Below are positions 33,596-42,459 of a stretch of DNA of 53,354 nucleotides, piece by piece. Position numbers and translations under genes: made by a program. Source of the DNA: JAWKHR01 sp041394725 (GTDB taxonomy: Bacteria; Acidobacteriota; Vicinamibacteria; Vicinamibacterales; SCN-69-37); NCBI GenBank assembly GCA_041394725.1, contig JAWKHR010000046.1:1-53354 (forward strand), written 5' to 3'. The notes beneath the pieces were generated by a model. That model was not told the origin of the DNA. It searched no databases and was given only the letters and a program-made list of their open reading frames with translations. Numbering within the stretch: the first letter of the stretch is position 1; each line of letters opens with the position of its first letter.

Positions 33596-33988
33596 TTACC
33601 GCGTCGGCAGTCCCCGCTCGAGCAGCAGCGCCTTGGCGCGCTCGACCGGAATCCGGACCGTGCCGGCGTTGCGATCCACCCAGCCGTAGGTGGTCAGAAT
33701 CTCGTCCTCCCGCTCGCGGAAGGCCTTCAGGTTGCCCGGCTCGTCGGTGAGCAGGTTCGGCGCCGGCGGCGGCGTGCCCACGGGGCGTGCCACGGGCGAG
33801 GCCGCCGGGTCCGTGCTCGCGACCCGGTGCTCCATGATGCTGAACATCCCCGCCACGAGCGCCATGCAGAACAGCGTCGTCGCCGTGAGGATCACGACGA
33901 ACCAGCCGATGCCGCTGAAGCTGACGTCGTCCGACTGGACGGGCAGGCCCGCCAGGGGGTCGGCGTGGTGCGATTTAGTGTCCGCCAT
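33596..33988 (-). CDS. Small membrane-anchored protein of the ACIII-oxidase operon
   Basis: The 130-residue product has one membrane helix (about 29-50, GWFVVILTATTLFCMALVAG), a Pro-rich periplasmic linker, and a C-terminal segment ILTTYGWVDRNAGTVRIPVERA ending ALLLERGLP that I associate with a small protein found in such clusters. It may correspond to an accessory or ActG-like position, but I cannot assign it. It overlaps the actF stop by 14 bases. Confidence 0.7.
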   Translation of the reverse strand: MADTKSHHADPLAGLPVQSDDVSFSGIGWFVVILTATTLFCMALVAGMFSIMEHRVASTDPAASPVARPVGTPPPAPNLLTDEPGNLKAFREREDEILTTYGWVDRNAGTVRIPVERAKALLLERGLPTR

Positions 33989-35180
33989 GAGCCATTGCTT
34001 CCTTGAAATACGGGTCCCGCGCCGGCACGAGCGAGCGGCCGGCCAGGTTGCTCCAGAAGAAGGCCAGCCAGAAGAAGCCCATGCCGAGGACCGCCGCGAA
34101 GTCGAGCCAGTGCAGCCCGGAGCCCTCGCCCCGGAAGGCCGGGCCGATCGTCCAGGCGATGTCCACGACGCGCATCAGCAGGATGAGCGCCGCGATGCGC
34201 GCCACCGCGCGCGGGTTGCGCTTGAAGTTGCGCGAGAGCAGCAGCAGGAACGGCAGCGCGAACTGGAAGAGCAGCAGCCCGACGCTGATCGGGTACCACG
34301 GGCCGTGCAGCCGCTCCAGGTAGAACGGGATCTCCTCCGGCAGGTTCCCCGACCAGATGATGATGAGCTGCGAGACGGAGAAGTAGGCCCAGAGCATCAC
34401 GAACGCGAACATCAGCTTGCTCAGGTCGTGGAACTTTTCGGCGTCGGCGACCTGCGACATCGGCGAGAAGCGCACGAGCGAGGCCAGCACGAGGATCGTG
34501 AAGGCGAGGGTGGCCAGGCCCTGGCCGCCGAGCGTCAGCACGCCGAAGATGGTCGAGAACCAGTGCGGGTCGAGCGACATCACCCAGTCCACGCTGGCGA
34601 AGGTGATCGTCAGCACGTAGATGACCAGGCCGGGACCCGAGAGCACGCGGAACCGGCGGTCCTGGGGCCCGGGCAGCAGCGCCGGGTTCTCGTCCTGCTC
34701 CTTCGACCACTTGTTCAGCAGGAAGATGAGCCCGCCCCACAGGGCGAAGAAGATCACCGCGCGGAGGCCGAAGAACGGCGCGTTCAGGTAGGCCGCCTTC
34801 TCGTGGATGATCTCGTCGGCCGCCGCCTCGGGCCGCGCCCAGACGTAGAGCGTGTCGAGCTTGAGGTAGATCGGCACGAACAGCGCCGCCATCAGCGGCA
34901 GCGTCCGGCTCGAGGCCTCGAAGATCCGGCGTCCCACCAGGCCCCACGCGCCGCCCGAGAGGTACTGCACCATCAGCACCGCCATCGAGCCGATCGTCAG
35001 GCCGATCCAGAACATGAAGGCGATGAGATAGGACTGCCAGAACACGTCCGGCGCCACGAAGTAGCCGGCGATCGTGAGGATCAGTCCGATTCCGCCAAAC
35101 AGCATCGAGCGCGACCGCAGCTGGCCGATCTCGGCCAGCGGCTTCGTCATCAGCGCCGCCTCGTCCAGGTGTCCGGTCAT
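33975..35180 (-). CDS. actF: ActF, integral membrane subunit of alternative complex III
   Basis: The 401-residue protein has about ten membrane helices and resembles ActF, a paralogue of ActC in the NrfD-like group. Typical segments: FGLRAVIFFALWGGLIF, SVDWVMSLDPHWFSTIFG, and MLWAYFSVSQLIIIWSGNLPEEIPFYLER. In known ACIII structures ActC and ActF form the membrane core, and a quinol site lies in ActC. Order after actE and before the small membrane protein is the standard one. Confidence 0.93.
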   Translation of the reverse strand: MTGHLDEAALMTKPLAEIGQLRSRSMLFGGIGLILTIAGYFVAPDVFWQSYLIAFMFWIGLTIGSMAVLMVQYLSGGAWGLVGRRIFEASSRTLPLMAALFVPIYLKLDTLYVWARPEAAADEIIHEKAAYLNAPFFGLRAVIFFALWGGLIFLLNKWSKEQDENPALLPGPQDRRFRVLSGPGLVIYVLTITFASVDWVMSLDPHWFSTIFGVLTLGGQGLATLAFTILVLASLVRFSPMSQVADAEKFHDLSKLMFAFVMLWAYFSVSQLIIIWSGNLPEEIPFYLERLHGPWYPISVGLLLFQFALPFLLLLSRNFKRNPRAVARIAALILLMRVVDIAWTIGPAFRGEGSGLHWLDFAAVLGMGFFWLAFFWSNLAGRSLVPARDPYFKEAMAHGGH

Positions 35181-35207
35181 AGGTGCATCAATCGGGAAAA
35201 CGGTGAA

Positions 35208-35837
35208 CTAGTTCCCGCCGCCGGCCGCCTGCGCGTTCAGCCGCTGCAGGTCGGCCGCCGGCACGTCGGCGGTGGTGGCGTCATGGCTCAGCTGGAGCGC
35301 GCGGATGTAGGCGGCAATCCGCCACCGATCCTCGGCCGTCACCTGCGCCTTGTAGTCCGGCATCACGCCGAAGCCGTTCGTCATCACGTCCACGAAGTAG
35401 CCGGCGGGCATCTGCCGCAGCCGGTCGATGTGGTACGACGGCGGCTGGCGGTAGCCGCGCTGGACCACCATGCCGTTGCCCTCGCCGGTCCGGCCGTGGC
35501 ACGGCGAGCAGTAGATGTCGAAGCGCTGCTCGCCGCGGTCGAGGTCCGCGCGCGTGATCGGGAAGGGGAACACCGCCGACGGCTGGCCGTCGGGGCCCTT
35601 GCCCGTGTAGAGCACAACGTCCTCGTCGAGGTGGCCGCGCGCGACGGTGCCGGGGATCAGCGGCCGCGCCGAGGCGCCGCCGAGCAGCACCTTGCTGGCC
35701 TCGAGCGGGTCGTACCGGGGCGCGTCGTGCATGTCCTGACGGCAGCCGGCCAGCGCCGCCGCCGCGACGGCCAGGGCCGCGACGAGGGGCACGCGGCGGC
35801 GCGCGCCGGGAGCCGGGAACCTGCGCCTACTCATCAA
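35208..35837 (-). CDS. actE: ActE, monohaem lipoprotein cytochrome c of ACIII
   Basis: The 209-residue product has a signal with a lipobox (ALAGC, Cys32), so it is a lipoprotein. The ACIII-type 'RQDMHDAPRYDPLEAS' segment follows. The haem motif is CSPCH (110-114) and a likely Met ligand is in GVMPDYK. It receives electrons from ActA or ActB and passes them to the oxidase cytochrome. Start at 35837 or at the adjacent ATG 35834; both overlap the actD stop by about ten bases. Confidence 0.93.
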   Translation of the reverse strand: MMSRRRFPAPGARRRVPLVAALAVAAAALAGCRQDMHDAPRYDPLEASKVLLGGASARPLIPGTVARGHLDEDVVLYTGKGPDGQPSAVFPFPITRADLDRGEQRFDIYCSPCHGRTGEGNGMVVQRGYRQPPSYHIDRLRQMPAGYFVDVMTNGFGVMPDYKAQVTAEDRWRIAAYIRALQLSHDATTADVPAADLQRLNAQAAGGGN

Positions 35838-36375
35838 GGGTCACCACCTCGCGCGCGTGAAGCCCCGAGAGGAAGCGGCGCGTCCCCTCGAGGTCGAACT
35901 TCGGGTCGGCCGCCTCGATCACGAGGAAGAACTTGTCCTGGCTGGCCAGGCCGAACCGCTCGGCGTTGAACACCGGGTGATAGGGCCGCGGCAGGCCGTT
36001 GAGCGCGATCATCGTGATCCCCGCGGTGAACGCCGCGAACAGGATGGTCGTCTCGAAGGCCGGCGGGATGAACGCGGCCCACGCGTGGTAGGGCCGGCCG
36101 CCGATGTTCAGCGGGAACGCGATCGCCTGACTCCAGTACTCGAGGCCGTAGCCCGCCAGCGCGCCCGTGATGCCGCCGGCGAGCACGAACTTCGAGATGC
36201 GCCGGTCGTTGAAGCCGAGCGCCTCGGCCAGCCCGTGGATCGGGAACGGCGAGAACGCGTCGGTCTTGTCGTAGCCGGCGGCGCGCACCTGGTGCGCGGC
36301 GTCGAGCAGGGTCTGCGCCGAGTCGAACTCGGCCAGCAGCCCGTAGAGGCCGGGGGACGAGGCGGCGTGCGCCAT
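35827..36375 (-). CDS. actD: ActD, DUF3341 membrane subunit of ACIII
   Basis: The 182-residue protein has two membrane helices (about 67-87 and 105-127), an N-terminal ferredoxin-like domain (YGLLAEFDSAQTLLDAAHQVRAAGY) and the DUF3341 C-terminal part (PYHPVFNAERFGLASQDKFF). It is a structural ACIII subunit. The start shares a TGATG junction with the actC stop. Confidence 0.95.
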   Translation of the reverse strand: MAHAASSPGLYGLLAEFDSAQTLLDAAHQVRAAGYDKTDAFSPFPIHGLAEALGFNDRRISKFVLAGGITGALAGYGLEYWSQAIAFPLNIGGRPYHAWAAFIPPAFETTILFAAFTAGITMIALNGLPRPYHPVFNAERFGLASQDKFFLVIEAADPKFDLEGTRRFLSGLHAREVVTLDE

Positions 36376-37775
36376 CAGTGCGACCCTCCTTCCGGCGCCT
36401 TCGGCTGGGCCTCAGGCAGCAGCGTCCGCATCTCGAACACCGAGATGAGCGGCAGCACCCGGACGAACAGGAACATCAGCGTCATGAACAGCCCGATCGT
36501 GCCGAAGAACGTGGCGAAGTCCCAGATCGTCGGCGTGTACTGCTCCCACGACGACGGGACGAAGTCGCGGTTCAGGCTCGTCACGATGATCACGAACCGC
36601 TCGAGCCACATGCCGACGTTGACGAACATCGCCGCCGTGAACACCGTCCAGACGTTCCGCCGGAGGCGCTTCGACCACATCATCTGCGGCACGATGAAGT
36701 TGCAGAGCAGCAGCAGCCAGTAGGCCCAGTGGTACGGTCCGGTCAGGGCGCGGTTCTCCATCATGAACCGCTCGTACTCGTTGGCGCTGTACCAGGCGAA
36801 GAACGCCTCGCACGCGTAGCCGTAGACGACGACCAGGCCGGTCACGAGCATGACCTTGGCCATGTTCTCGATGTGCCGCATCGTGATGAAGTCCTCGAGG
36901 CGGAACATCCACCGGAGCGGCAGCGCCAGCGTCAGCACCATCGCGAAGCCGGCGTAGATCGCGCCGGCGACGAAGTAGGGCGGGAAGATCGTCGCGTGCC
37001 AGCCCGGCACGATGCCCACCGCGAAGTCGAAGCTGACCACCGTGTGAACCGAGAGGACCAGCGGCGTCGAGAGACCCGCGAGCAGCAGGTAGGCGTGCTC
37101 GTAGCGCGCCCAGTGCCGCGCCGAGCCGCGCCAGCCGAGCGAGAGCACGCCGTAGACCTTCTTCAGCAGCGGGTGCTCGGCCTTGTCGCGGAACGTGGCC
37201 ATGTCCGGGATGAGCCCGATGAACCAGAAGAGCAGCGAGACCGACCCGTAGGTCGAGACCGCGAAGACGTCCCAGATGAGCGGGCTCCGGAAGTTCGGCC
37301 AGAGCGTCATCGCGTTCGGGTAGGGCAGCAGCCAGTAGATCGCCAGCCAGGGCCGGCCGGTGTGGAAGATGGGGAAGATCGCCGCGCAGGCCACGGCGAA
37401 CAGCGTCATCGCCTCGGCGAACCGGTTGATCGACGTGCGCCAGTCCTGCTTGAAGAGCAGCAGGATCGCCGAGATCAGCGTCCCGGCGTGGCCGATGCCG
37501 ATCCACCAGACGAAGTTGATGATCGGGAACGCCCAGCCGACCGGGATGTTGTTGCCCCAGACGCCGATGCCCTTCGCCAGCACGTAGACCAGCGAGATCG
37601 TCATCACCTGCAGGAGGATGAAGCCCGTCCCGAACAGGATGAACCACGTGAACGGCGTGTTCTTCGTGAGGACGACCGCCGCCAGCTTGTCGGTGATCGA
37701 CCGGAACGAATGGCCGGGTGCGATGATCGGCAGGGGCGCCCTGACGTCACCTTTCGGGTACTGTGTTCCGCTCAC
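36375..37775 (-). CDS. actC: ActC, NrfD-like quinol-binding subunit of ACIII
   Basis: The 466-residue membrane protein has about ten helices and the NrfD-family pattern (FVWWIGIGHAGTLISAILLLFKQDWRTSINRFAEAMT split over two helices). In ACIII the quinol is oxidised at ActC and electrons pass to the Fe-S clusters of ActB. A 98-base gap separates it from actB; a strong hairpin at 37831-37850 sits there. Confidence 0.95.
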   Translation of the reverse strand: MSGTQYPKGDVRAPLPIIAPGHSFRSITDKLAAVVLTKNTPFTWFILFGTGFILLQVMTISLVYVLAKGIGVWGNNIPVGWAFPIINFVWWIGIGHAGTLISAILLLFKQDWRTSINRFAEAMTLFAVACAAIFPIFHTGRPWLAIYWLLPYPNAMTLWPNFRSPLIWDVFAVSTYGSVSLLFWFIGLIPDMATFRDKAEHPLLKKVYGVLSLGWRGSARHWARYEHAYLLLAGLSTPLVLSVHTVVSFDFAVGIVPGWHATIFPPYFVAGAIYAGFAMVLTLALPLRWMFRLEDFITMRHIENMAKVMLVTGLVVVYGYACEAFFAWYSANEYERFMMENRALTGPYHWAYWLLLLCNFIVPQMMWSKRLRRNVWTVFTAAMFVNVGMWLERFVIIVTSLNRDFVPSSWEQYTPTIWDFATFFGTIGLFMTLMFLFVRVLPLISVFEMRTLLPEAQPKAPEGGSH

Positions 37776-37830
37776 CAGGAATCTCCGTTGTTCGACTCGT
37801 CCGTCGCGCCGGCCATCGGCCGTCGCGTGC

Positions 37831-37850
37831 GGGCCGGCTCACGCCGGCCC
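37831..37850. promoter_or_regulatory. Hairpin in the actB-actC gap
   Basis: gggccggc, loop tcac, gccggccc form a perfect 8-bp stem with a tetraloop, 56 bases before the actC start. It might set transcript stability or processing within the operon. Confidence 0.45.
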
Positions 37851-37873
37851 CGATCCCCCGTTCCGTGCCCGTC

Positions 37874-40800
37874 TCAGCCCAGCGCCGGGTTCGGGTTGCG
37901 CACCACGGCCAGGTACGTGGTCCGCGGCCGCGTGCCCGTCTCCTCGAGGAGCCCGTAGTTGCGCTGCTGCGCCTTGAGCGCCACCACGCGGCTGTCCGCC
38001 TGGTTCAGGTCGCCGAACACGATCGCGTCGGCCGGGCAGGCCTGCTCGCAGGCCGTCTGGATCGTGCCGTCCGGAATCGGCGTGCCCGCCGTCTTCGCGT
38101 CGATCCGCGCGTGGTTGATCCGCTGCACGCAGTACGTGCACTTCTCCATCACGCCGCGGCTCCGGATGGTCACGTCCGGGTTGCGCTGCGCGCGCAGTTC
38201 CTGGGTCGTGAAGTCCGAATACAGCATGAAGTTGAACCGCCGGACCTTGTACGGGCAGTTGTTCGAGCAGTAGCGCGTGCCCACGCAGCGGTTGTAGACC
38301 ATGTCGTTCAGGCCCTCGTCGCTGTGGACCGTCGCCGCGACCGGGCAGACCACCTCGCACGGCGCGTTCTCGCACTGCTGGCACGGCACCGGCTGGTGGT
38401 AGGTGCCGGCCGGCTGGTGCGGGTCGCCCTCGAAGTAGGTGTCCACGCGGATCCAGTGCATCTCGCGCGACCGCATGACCTGGCTCTTGCCGACGACCGG
38501 GATGTTGTTCTCCGCCACGCACGCCGCGACGCACACGCCGCACCCCGTGCAGGCGTTCAGGTCGATCGCCATGCCCCACTTGTGGCCGTTGTACTCGTAG
38601 GGCGGGTAGAGCGACATCTCCGGCGGCGGCCGGTGATGGCCCAGCTCGGCCACCGATTCGGGATTCGACCGGTACTCCTCGGCGTCCACCACCCGCACCG
38701 GGTGGCGGCCCTCCATCGAGAAGTGGTTCTGCGTGGAGGCAATCGGGTAGGTGTCGTCGGTCCGCGTGACCGTCGCGCCACCCGCGAACCACGGCGTGAG
38801 CGACGTCCGCAACGGGAACGCGTCGGTGCCGACGTCGGTGCCGACCCGGCCCGCGCGCCGCCGGCCGTAGCCGAAGTGCACGACCACCGTGTCGTCGGCC
38901 GTGCCGGGCAGGATCCAGACGGGCATCCGCAGCGTGCGGTCCTGGACGGCGATCTCGATCACGTTCACGTCGCCGTTGCCGACGCGCGTCGTGTCCAGCC
39001 CGAGCGACTCGGCCGTGCCGAGGCTCACGTAGGCGACCGCGTCCCAGGTGACCTTCGAGATCGGCTTCGGCAGCTCCTGCAGCCAGCCGTTGTTCGCGAA
39101 CCGGCCGTCGAGCACCAGCGGGTCGGGCCGGAAGACGACCTCGGTGCCCGTCATCGGCGCGGGCGCGGCCACCGGCGCCTCCGCCGGCGCGGGCGCCGCC
39201 GCGGCGCCGGCCAGCACCGACGTGCCCCAGAGGAAGCCGTCGTGCAGCGCGTGCCGCCAGAACGCGTCGAACGTCGCGAACTTCTGGCCGTTCCGATCCA
39301 CCAGCGGCCAGCTCGTCGTCGTCTCACCCGCGAAGGCGCGCGTCCAGTACTCCTTCACGATCTCGGCCGACGTCGCGCCCGGCGCGCTGTTGAGCGCCGA
39401 GAAGACCTCGATCGGCGCGTGGCCGTCGTAGAGCGGCGCGATGAGCGGCTGCTGCAGCGACACCGTGCCGTCGAACGCCCGCACGTCGCCCCACGCCTCG
39501 AGGAAGTGCGCCTGCGGCACGTGCCAGTGGCAGAGCTCGGCGGTCTCGTCGTGGTACAGCCCCATGTGGATTCGCGTCGGGACCTTCGCGAAGGCCTCCG
39601 CGAACCCGAGGTCGGCCGGCGCGGTGAACACCGGGTTGCTCCCGATGACCACGACCACCTCGACCTGGCCGGCGTTCATCTCCCGGACGAGCTCGGCGAT
39701 CGACGCGGTGCCGTCGGCCGGCGAGGCCGTCACCGGCGCCATGTAGTGCACCGTCTCGCCCGTGTTGCCGAGCGCGTCGTTCATCGCGCGGGCCAGTGCG
39801 TGGACGGCCGCCGGCTGGTGCGGCCCGGCGACGACCACCGACCGGCCGCGGTGGGCCTGCAGGTCGGCGGCCACGGCCGGAATCCAGCGCGTCCGGGCCT
39901 CGTCGGGCAGCTCGCCCGACGCCGGGCCGACGCCCATCGCGGCCCCGAGCGCCGAGGCGAACGCGCCGACCTCGCGCGCCTTGAGCGCCAGCCGGTGATC
40001 CGCCTTCGCGCCGGTCACCGTCGGGACGGGCTCGACCACGTAGAGCCGGTTCTGCTCGGCCTGCGGCGTCGTGATGCGCCGACGCGACGAGAAGTCCTTC
40101 GCGTAACGCACCGACCCGGCGCCGGCGCCGAGGAAATCCGCGTCGAGCGAGACGATGACGTCCGCGCGATCGAAGCGGTAGACCGGCGCGGCCGCGGGCG
40201 CACCGCCCTGCCAGGTGCCGAAGACCGGATCCCACTGATGCCACTTGGCATCCGGCATCGACGACATCAGCATCTCGAGCTGATCGAGCACCGACGGCGA
40301 GCTGATCGGCTCGGTCAGGATCCGCAGGCTCGCCCCGCCGAGCGCCGTCTGCGCCGTGGTCACGCCCTGCAGTGCCGCGAGGAACAGGCTCCAGGTCGTC
40401 GGCGTGCCCTGGTTGAGCACCGTGCGCGACCGATCCGGATCGTAGAGGCCGAGGACCGACGTCTGGCCGTGGATGTCCGTTCCGCCCAGGCTGACCGGAT
40501 GCTCCGGGTTGCCCTCGAGCTTGGTGGGCCGGCCCATGTGGCTCTCGGCCAGCAGCGGCTGCGCCAGCCCGCCGAGCTCCATCGCGGTGGCAAAGAAGAG
40601 CGGGCGGCCCGGGACGATCTCCTCGGGCTGGGTCACGTAGGGAACGATGGTTTCCTGGGGCTGACGGGTGCAGGCACTCACGCCCGCGAGGGCCAGCGAG
40701 GCCCCCATCAACTTGAGGAACTGCCGCCGCCCGGCCGGATCGGTGAATTCCGAGGCCTGGGAGGGGAACTCGCGGTGGACGTACTCCCGGAAGTCGGGGG

Positions 40801-40882
40801 TGTCGGCCAGCTCTTCCAGGCTCCGCCAGAACGCACGGCCCTCGAGGCCGTCCAGGCGCGAACGAATATCAGCGAGGTTCAT
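37874..40882 (-). CDS. actB: ActB, molybdopterin-like plus Fe-S subunit of ACIII
   Basis: The 1002-residue protein has a twin-arginine-like motif GRRQFLKLMG (51-60) followed by a hydrophobic stretch, a large N-terminal domain related to molybdopterin oxidoreductases (no cofactor is bound in known ActB), and a C-terminal ferredoxin domain. The cluster ligands are in CTGCGVCVAAC, CQQCENAPCEVVC, CVGTRYCSNNC (three Cys, matching a 3Fe-4S site) and CTYC...CEQAC. It relays electrons from ActC to ActA/ActE at the outer face of the inner membrane. The N-terminal 'ALLDGLEGRAFWRSLEELA' type helix is usual for the ActB leader; here it reads DGLEGRAFWRSLEELA. Confidence 0.95.
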   Translation of the reverse strand: MNLADIRSRLDGLEGRAFWRSLEELADTPDFREYVHREFPSQASEFTDPAGRRQFLKLMGASLALAGVSACTRQPQETIVPYVTQPEEIVPGRPLFFATAMELGGLAQPLLAESHMGRPTKLEGNPEHPVSLGGTDIHGQTSVLGLYDPDRSRTVLNQGTPTTWSLFLAALQGVTTAQTALGGASLRILTEPISSPSVLDQLEMLMSSMPDAKWHQWDPVFGTWQGGAPAAAPVYRFDRADVIVSLDADFLGAGAGSVRYAKDFSSRRRITTPQAEQNRLYVVEPVPTVTGAKADHRLALKAREVGAFASALGAAMGVGPASGELPDEARTRWIPAVAADLQAHRGRSVVVAGPHQPAAVHALARAMNDALGNTGETVHYMAPVTASPADGTASIAELVREMNAGQVEVVVVIGSNPVFTAPADLGFAEAFAKVPTRIHMGLYHDETAELCHWHVPQAHFLEAWGDVRAFDGTVSLQQPLIAPLYDGHAPIEVFSALNSAPGATSAEIVKEYWTRAFAGETTTSWPLVDRNGQKFATFDAFWRHALHDGFLWGTSVLAGAAAAPAPAEAPVAAPAPMTGTEVVFRPDPLVLDGRFANNGWLQELPKPISKVTWDAVAYVSLGTAESLGLDTTRVGNGDVNVIEIAVQDRTLRMPVWILPGTADDTVVVHFGYGRRRAGRVGTDVGTDAFPLRTSLTPWFAGGATVTRTDDTYPIASTQNHFSMEGRHPVRVVDAEEYRSNPESVAELGHHRPPPEMSLYPPYEYNGHKWGMAIDLNACTGCGVCVAACVAENNIPVVGKSQVMRSREMHWIRVDTYFEGDPHQPAGTYHQPVPCQQCENAPCEVVCPVAATVHSDEGLNDMVYNRCVGTRYCSNNCPYKVRRFNFMLYSDFTTQELRAQRNPDVTIRSRGVMEKCTYCVQRINHARIDAKTAGTPIPDGTIQTACEQACPADAIVFGDLNQADSRVVALKAQQRNYGLLEETGTRPRTTYLAVVRNPNPALG

Positions 40883-40916
40883 CGGCTACTCAGCAAACGG
40901 GGGAAACGGTCAGGGT

Positions 40917-41576
40917 CTACCGGTGGCACACCGAACAGCTCGTCATGTGCCGGACGTCCGCGACGTTGTACTCCTGCTTGAGGCGGCGTCCGAGCTCCAG
41001 CTGGTTCTCCGGAGCCTGGTAGGCCATGTTGAAGACCTCTTCGCGCGGCCTCAGGTACTTCTCGGGTGCCCGATGGCAGTCGAGGCACCACTCCATGAGC
41101 AGCGTATTTTGTTGATACATAAGGGGCATCTGGTCCACGCGCCCGTGGCACGTGGCGCACCCGACGCCCTGTCGCACATGGATCTGGTGATTGAAGTAAA
41201 CGAAGTCAGGTAGGTCGTGAACCCTATTCCACTTCAAATTCACGTTGTCTCGGAAGCTCGCCCGAACCGGCTCGAGGATGGCCGCGTTGGTCCAGAGCTG
41301 CGAGTGGCAGTTCATGCAGGTCTTGGTCGGCGGAATCCCGGCGAACGCGGAGTTCTCGACCGACGTATGGCAGTAGCGGCAATCGATGCCCTCGCCTCCC
41401 ACGTGGTGGGCATGGCTGAACTGCACCGGCTGGTCCACGAACTCGTGTTGTTTGGTGAGCCAGGGCGCGCGCATCAGCATGAAGACGATCCATCCCAGGA
41501 GGACGACCAGGAACAGAACGCCCGCAAGACTCATCCGGGCCAGGGCATTGGCACTGCGAGGGAAGATCTGACTCAT
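40917..41576 (-). CDS. actA: ActA, pentahaem cytochrome c of ACIII
   Basis: The 219-residue protein has an N-terminal membrane anchor (about 15-35) and five CXXCH motifs at 66-70, 87-91, 140-144, 164-168 and 214-218, the number expected of ActA. It passes electrons from the Fe-S clusters to ActE or the oxidase. It is the first gene of the long respiratory operon. Codon use is visibly more A/T-rich than in the neighbours (for instance the codons around 41101-41230). Its promoter should lie in 41577-41784, shared with the divergent nitroreductase-type gene; I see no clear box on this strand. Confidence 0.95.
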   Translation of the reverse strand: MSQIFPRSANALARMSLAGVLFLVVLLGWIVFMLMRAPWLTKQHEFVDQPVQFSHAHHVGGEGIDCRYCHTSVENSAFAGIPPTKTCMNCHSQLWTNAAILEPVRASFRDNVNLKWNRVHDLPDFVYFNHQIHVRQGVGCATCHGRVDQMPLMYQQNTLLMEWCLDCHRAPEKYLRPREEVFNMAYQAPENQLELGRRLKQEYNVADVRHMTSCSVCHR

Positions 41577-41739
41577 AGCAGGCAGCTAGGAAGCGCCCAT
41601 AGCCTACATTGATCCAGGCCGGGCGCACACGCCGCGCCTCCGGAAAAAATGCGTTCCGGGACGGTCGGACGGTGGACACCCGATTCGCAGGCGAGTAACG
41701 GACGCGGCGGGAAGGCGCAGGGACCCGCCGTGGCGCCTA

Positions 41740-41760
41740 TATAATGTGAAACATTTCACA
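41740..41760 (+). promoter_or_regulatory. -10 box TATAAT overlapped by a CRP-type palindrome
   Basis: TATAAT is at 41740-41745. TGTGA-N6-TCACA, the CRP/FNR-family consensus, is at 41745-41760, with the arms extending to tgtgaaa/tttcaca. The nitroreductase ATG is 25 bases further. No TTGACA-like -35 is visible at 16-18 bases. A protein on the palindrome would cover the start of transcription, i.e. act as a repressor for this gene, and might act on the divergent actA operon. Confidence 0.6.
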
Positions 41761-41784
41761 ATCCTGTCAAATCGGGCGGTCCCC

Positions 41785-42459
41785 ATGGCCTACGTTCCGA
41801 CGCCCCTCACCTTCACGCGACTCCCGCCCGACGAGCAGCGCGCCCGCGCGCGCGCGTTCCACGAGACCCTCCGCACCCGGCGCACCGTCCGCGACTTCGC
41901 GCCGGACCCCGTCCCCGCCGAGGTGATCGATCTGGCGATCGCCGCGGCCAACACCGCGCCCTCCGGCGCCAACATGCAGCCCTGGCACTTCGTCGTCGTC
42001 CGCGATCCGGACCTGAAGCGGCGCATCCGGGACGCCGCCGAGGCGGAGGAGCGCGAGAGCTACGAGCGCCGCATGCCGGACGAGTGGCTCGAGGCGCTGG
42101 CGCCGCTCGGGACCGACTGGCACAAGCCCTTCCTCGAGATCGCGCCCGTCCTGATCGTCGTCTTCCGGGTGGACTGGGACGTGCGGCCGGCGCCCGACGG
42201 CGGCGAGCGCCGCGTGAAGCATTACTATGTGAGCGAATCGGTGGGCCTCGCGTGCGGATTCCTGCTGGCCGCGCTGCACTGGGCGGGCCTCGCCACGCTG
42301 ACCCACACGCCGAGCCCCATGGGATTCCTCTCTCGCCTCCTCGAGCGCCCGCCGAACGAGAAGCCGTTCCTGCTGATTCCGGTCGGCTACCCCGCGCCCG
42401 GCGCGATGGTGCCGGCGATCACGAAGAAGTCCGCCGCCGACGTCCGGGAGGATCGCTGA
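41785..42459 (+). CDS. Nitroreductase-fold flavoenzyme, iodotyrosine-deiodinase-like
   Basis: The 224-residue protein has the nitroreductase FMN fold and strongly resembles iodotyrosine deiodinase: RRTVRDF, TAPSGANMQPWHFVVV, a lid segment with Glu89, Tyr93 and Lys114 in the positions that bind the halotyrosine amino acid group in human IYD, and NEKPFLLIPVGYPA near the end. Reductive dehalogenation of halotyrosines is therefore plausible; other IYD-like enzymes are nitroreductases. No N-terminal membrane anchor as in mammals. I use ATG 41785; a GTG within the palindrome is rejected. Stop and next start overlap (TGATG). Confidence 0.88.
   Translation: MAYVPTPLTFTRLPPDEQRARARAFHETLRTRRTVRDFAPDPVPAEVIDLAIAAANTAPSGANMQPWHFVVVRDPDLKRRIRDAAEAEERESYERRMPDEWLEALAPLGTDWHKPFLEIAPVLIVVFRVDWDVRPAPDGGERRVKHYYVSESVGLACGFLLAALHWAGLATLTHTPSPMGFLSRLLERPPNEKPFLLIPVGYPAPGAMVPAITKKSAADVREDR

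Noticed and set aside
29958..33689. Very long open frame on the plus strand opposite the oxidase genes (over 1200 codons)
   Set aside because: It is antisense to well-conserved coxC, coxA, coxB and SCO genes and is Arg/His/Asp-rich with no recognisable domain, as expected of shadow frames in G+C-rich DNA.
37763..40981. Long plus-strand frame opposite actB
   Set aside because: Shadow frame; actB on the minus strand has all cluster motifs.
41746..41784. GTG start 13 codons before the nitroreductase-type ATG
   Set aside because: It lies in the CRP-type palindrome and over the likely transcription start, and family alignment fits the ATG at 41785.
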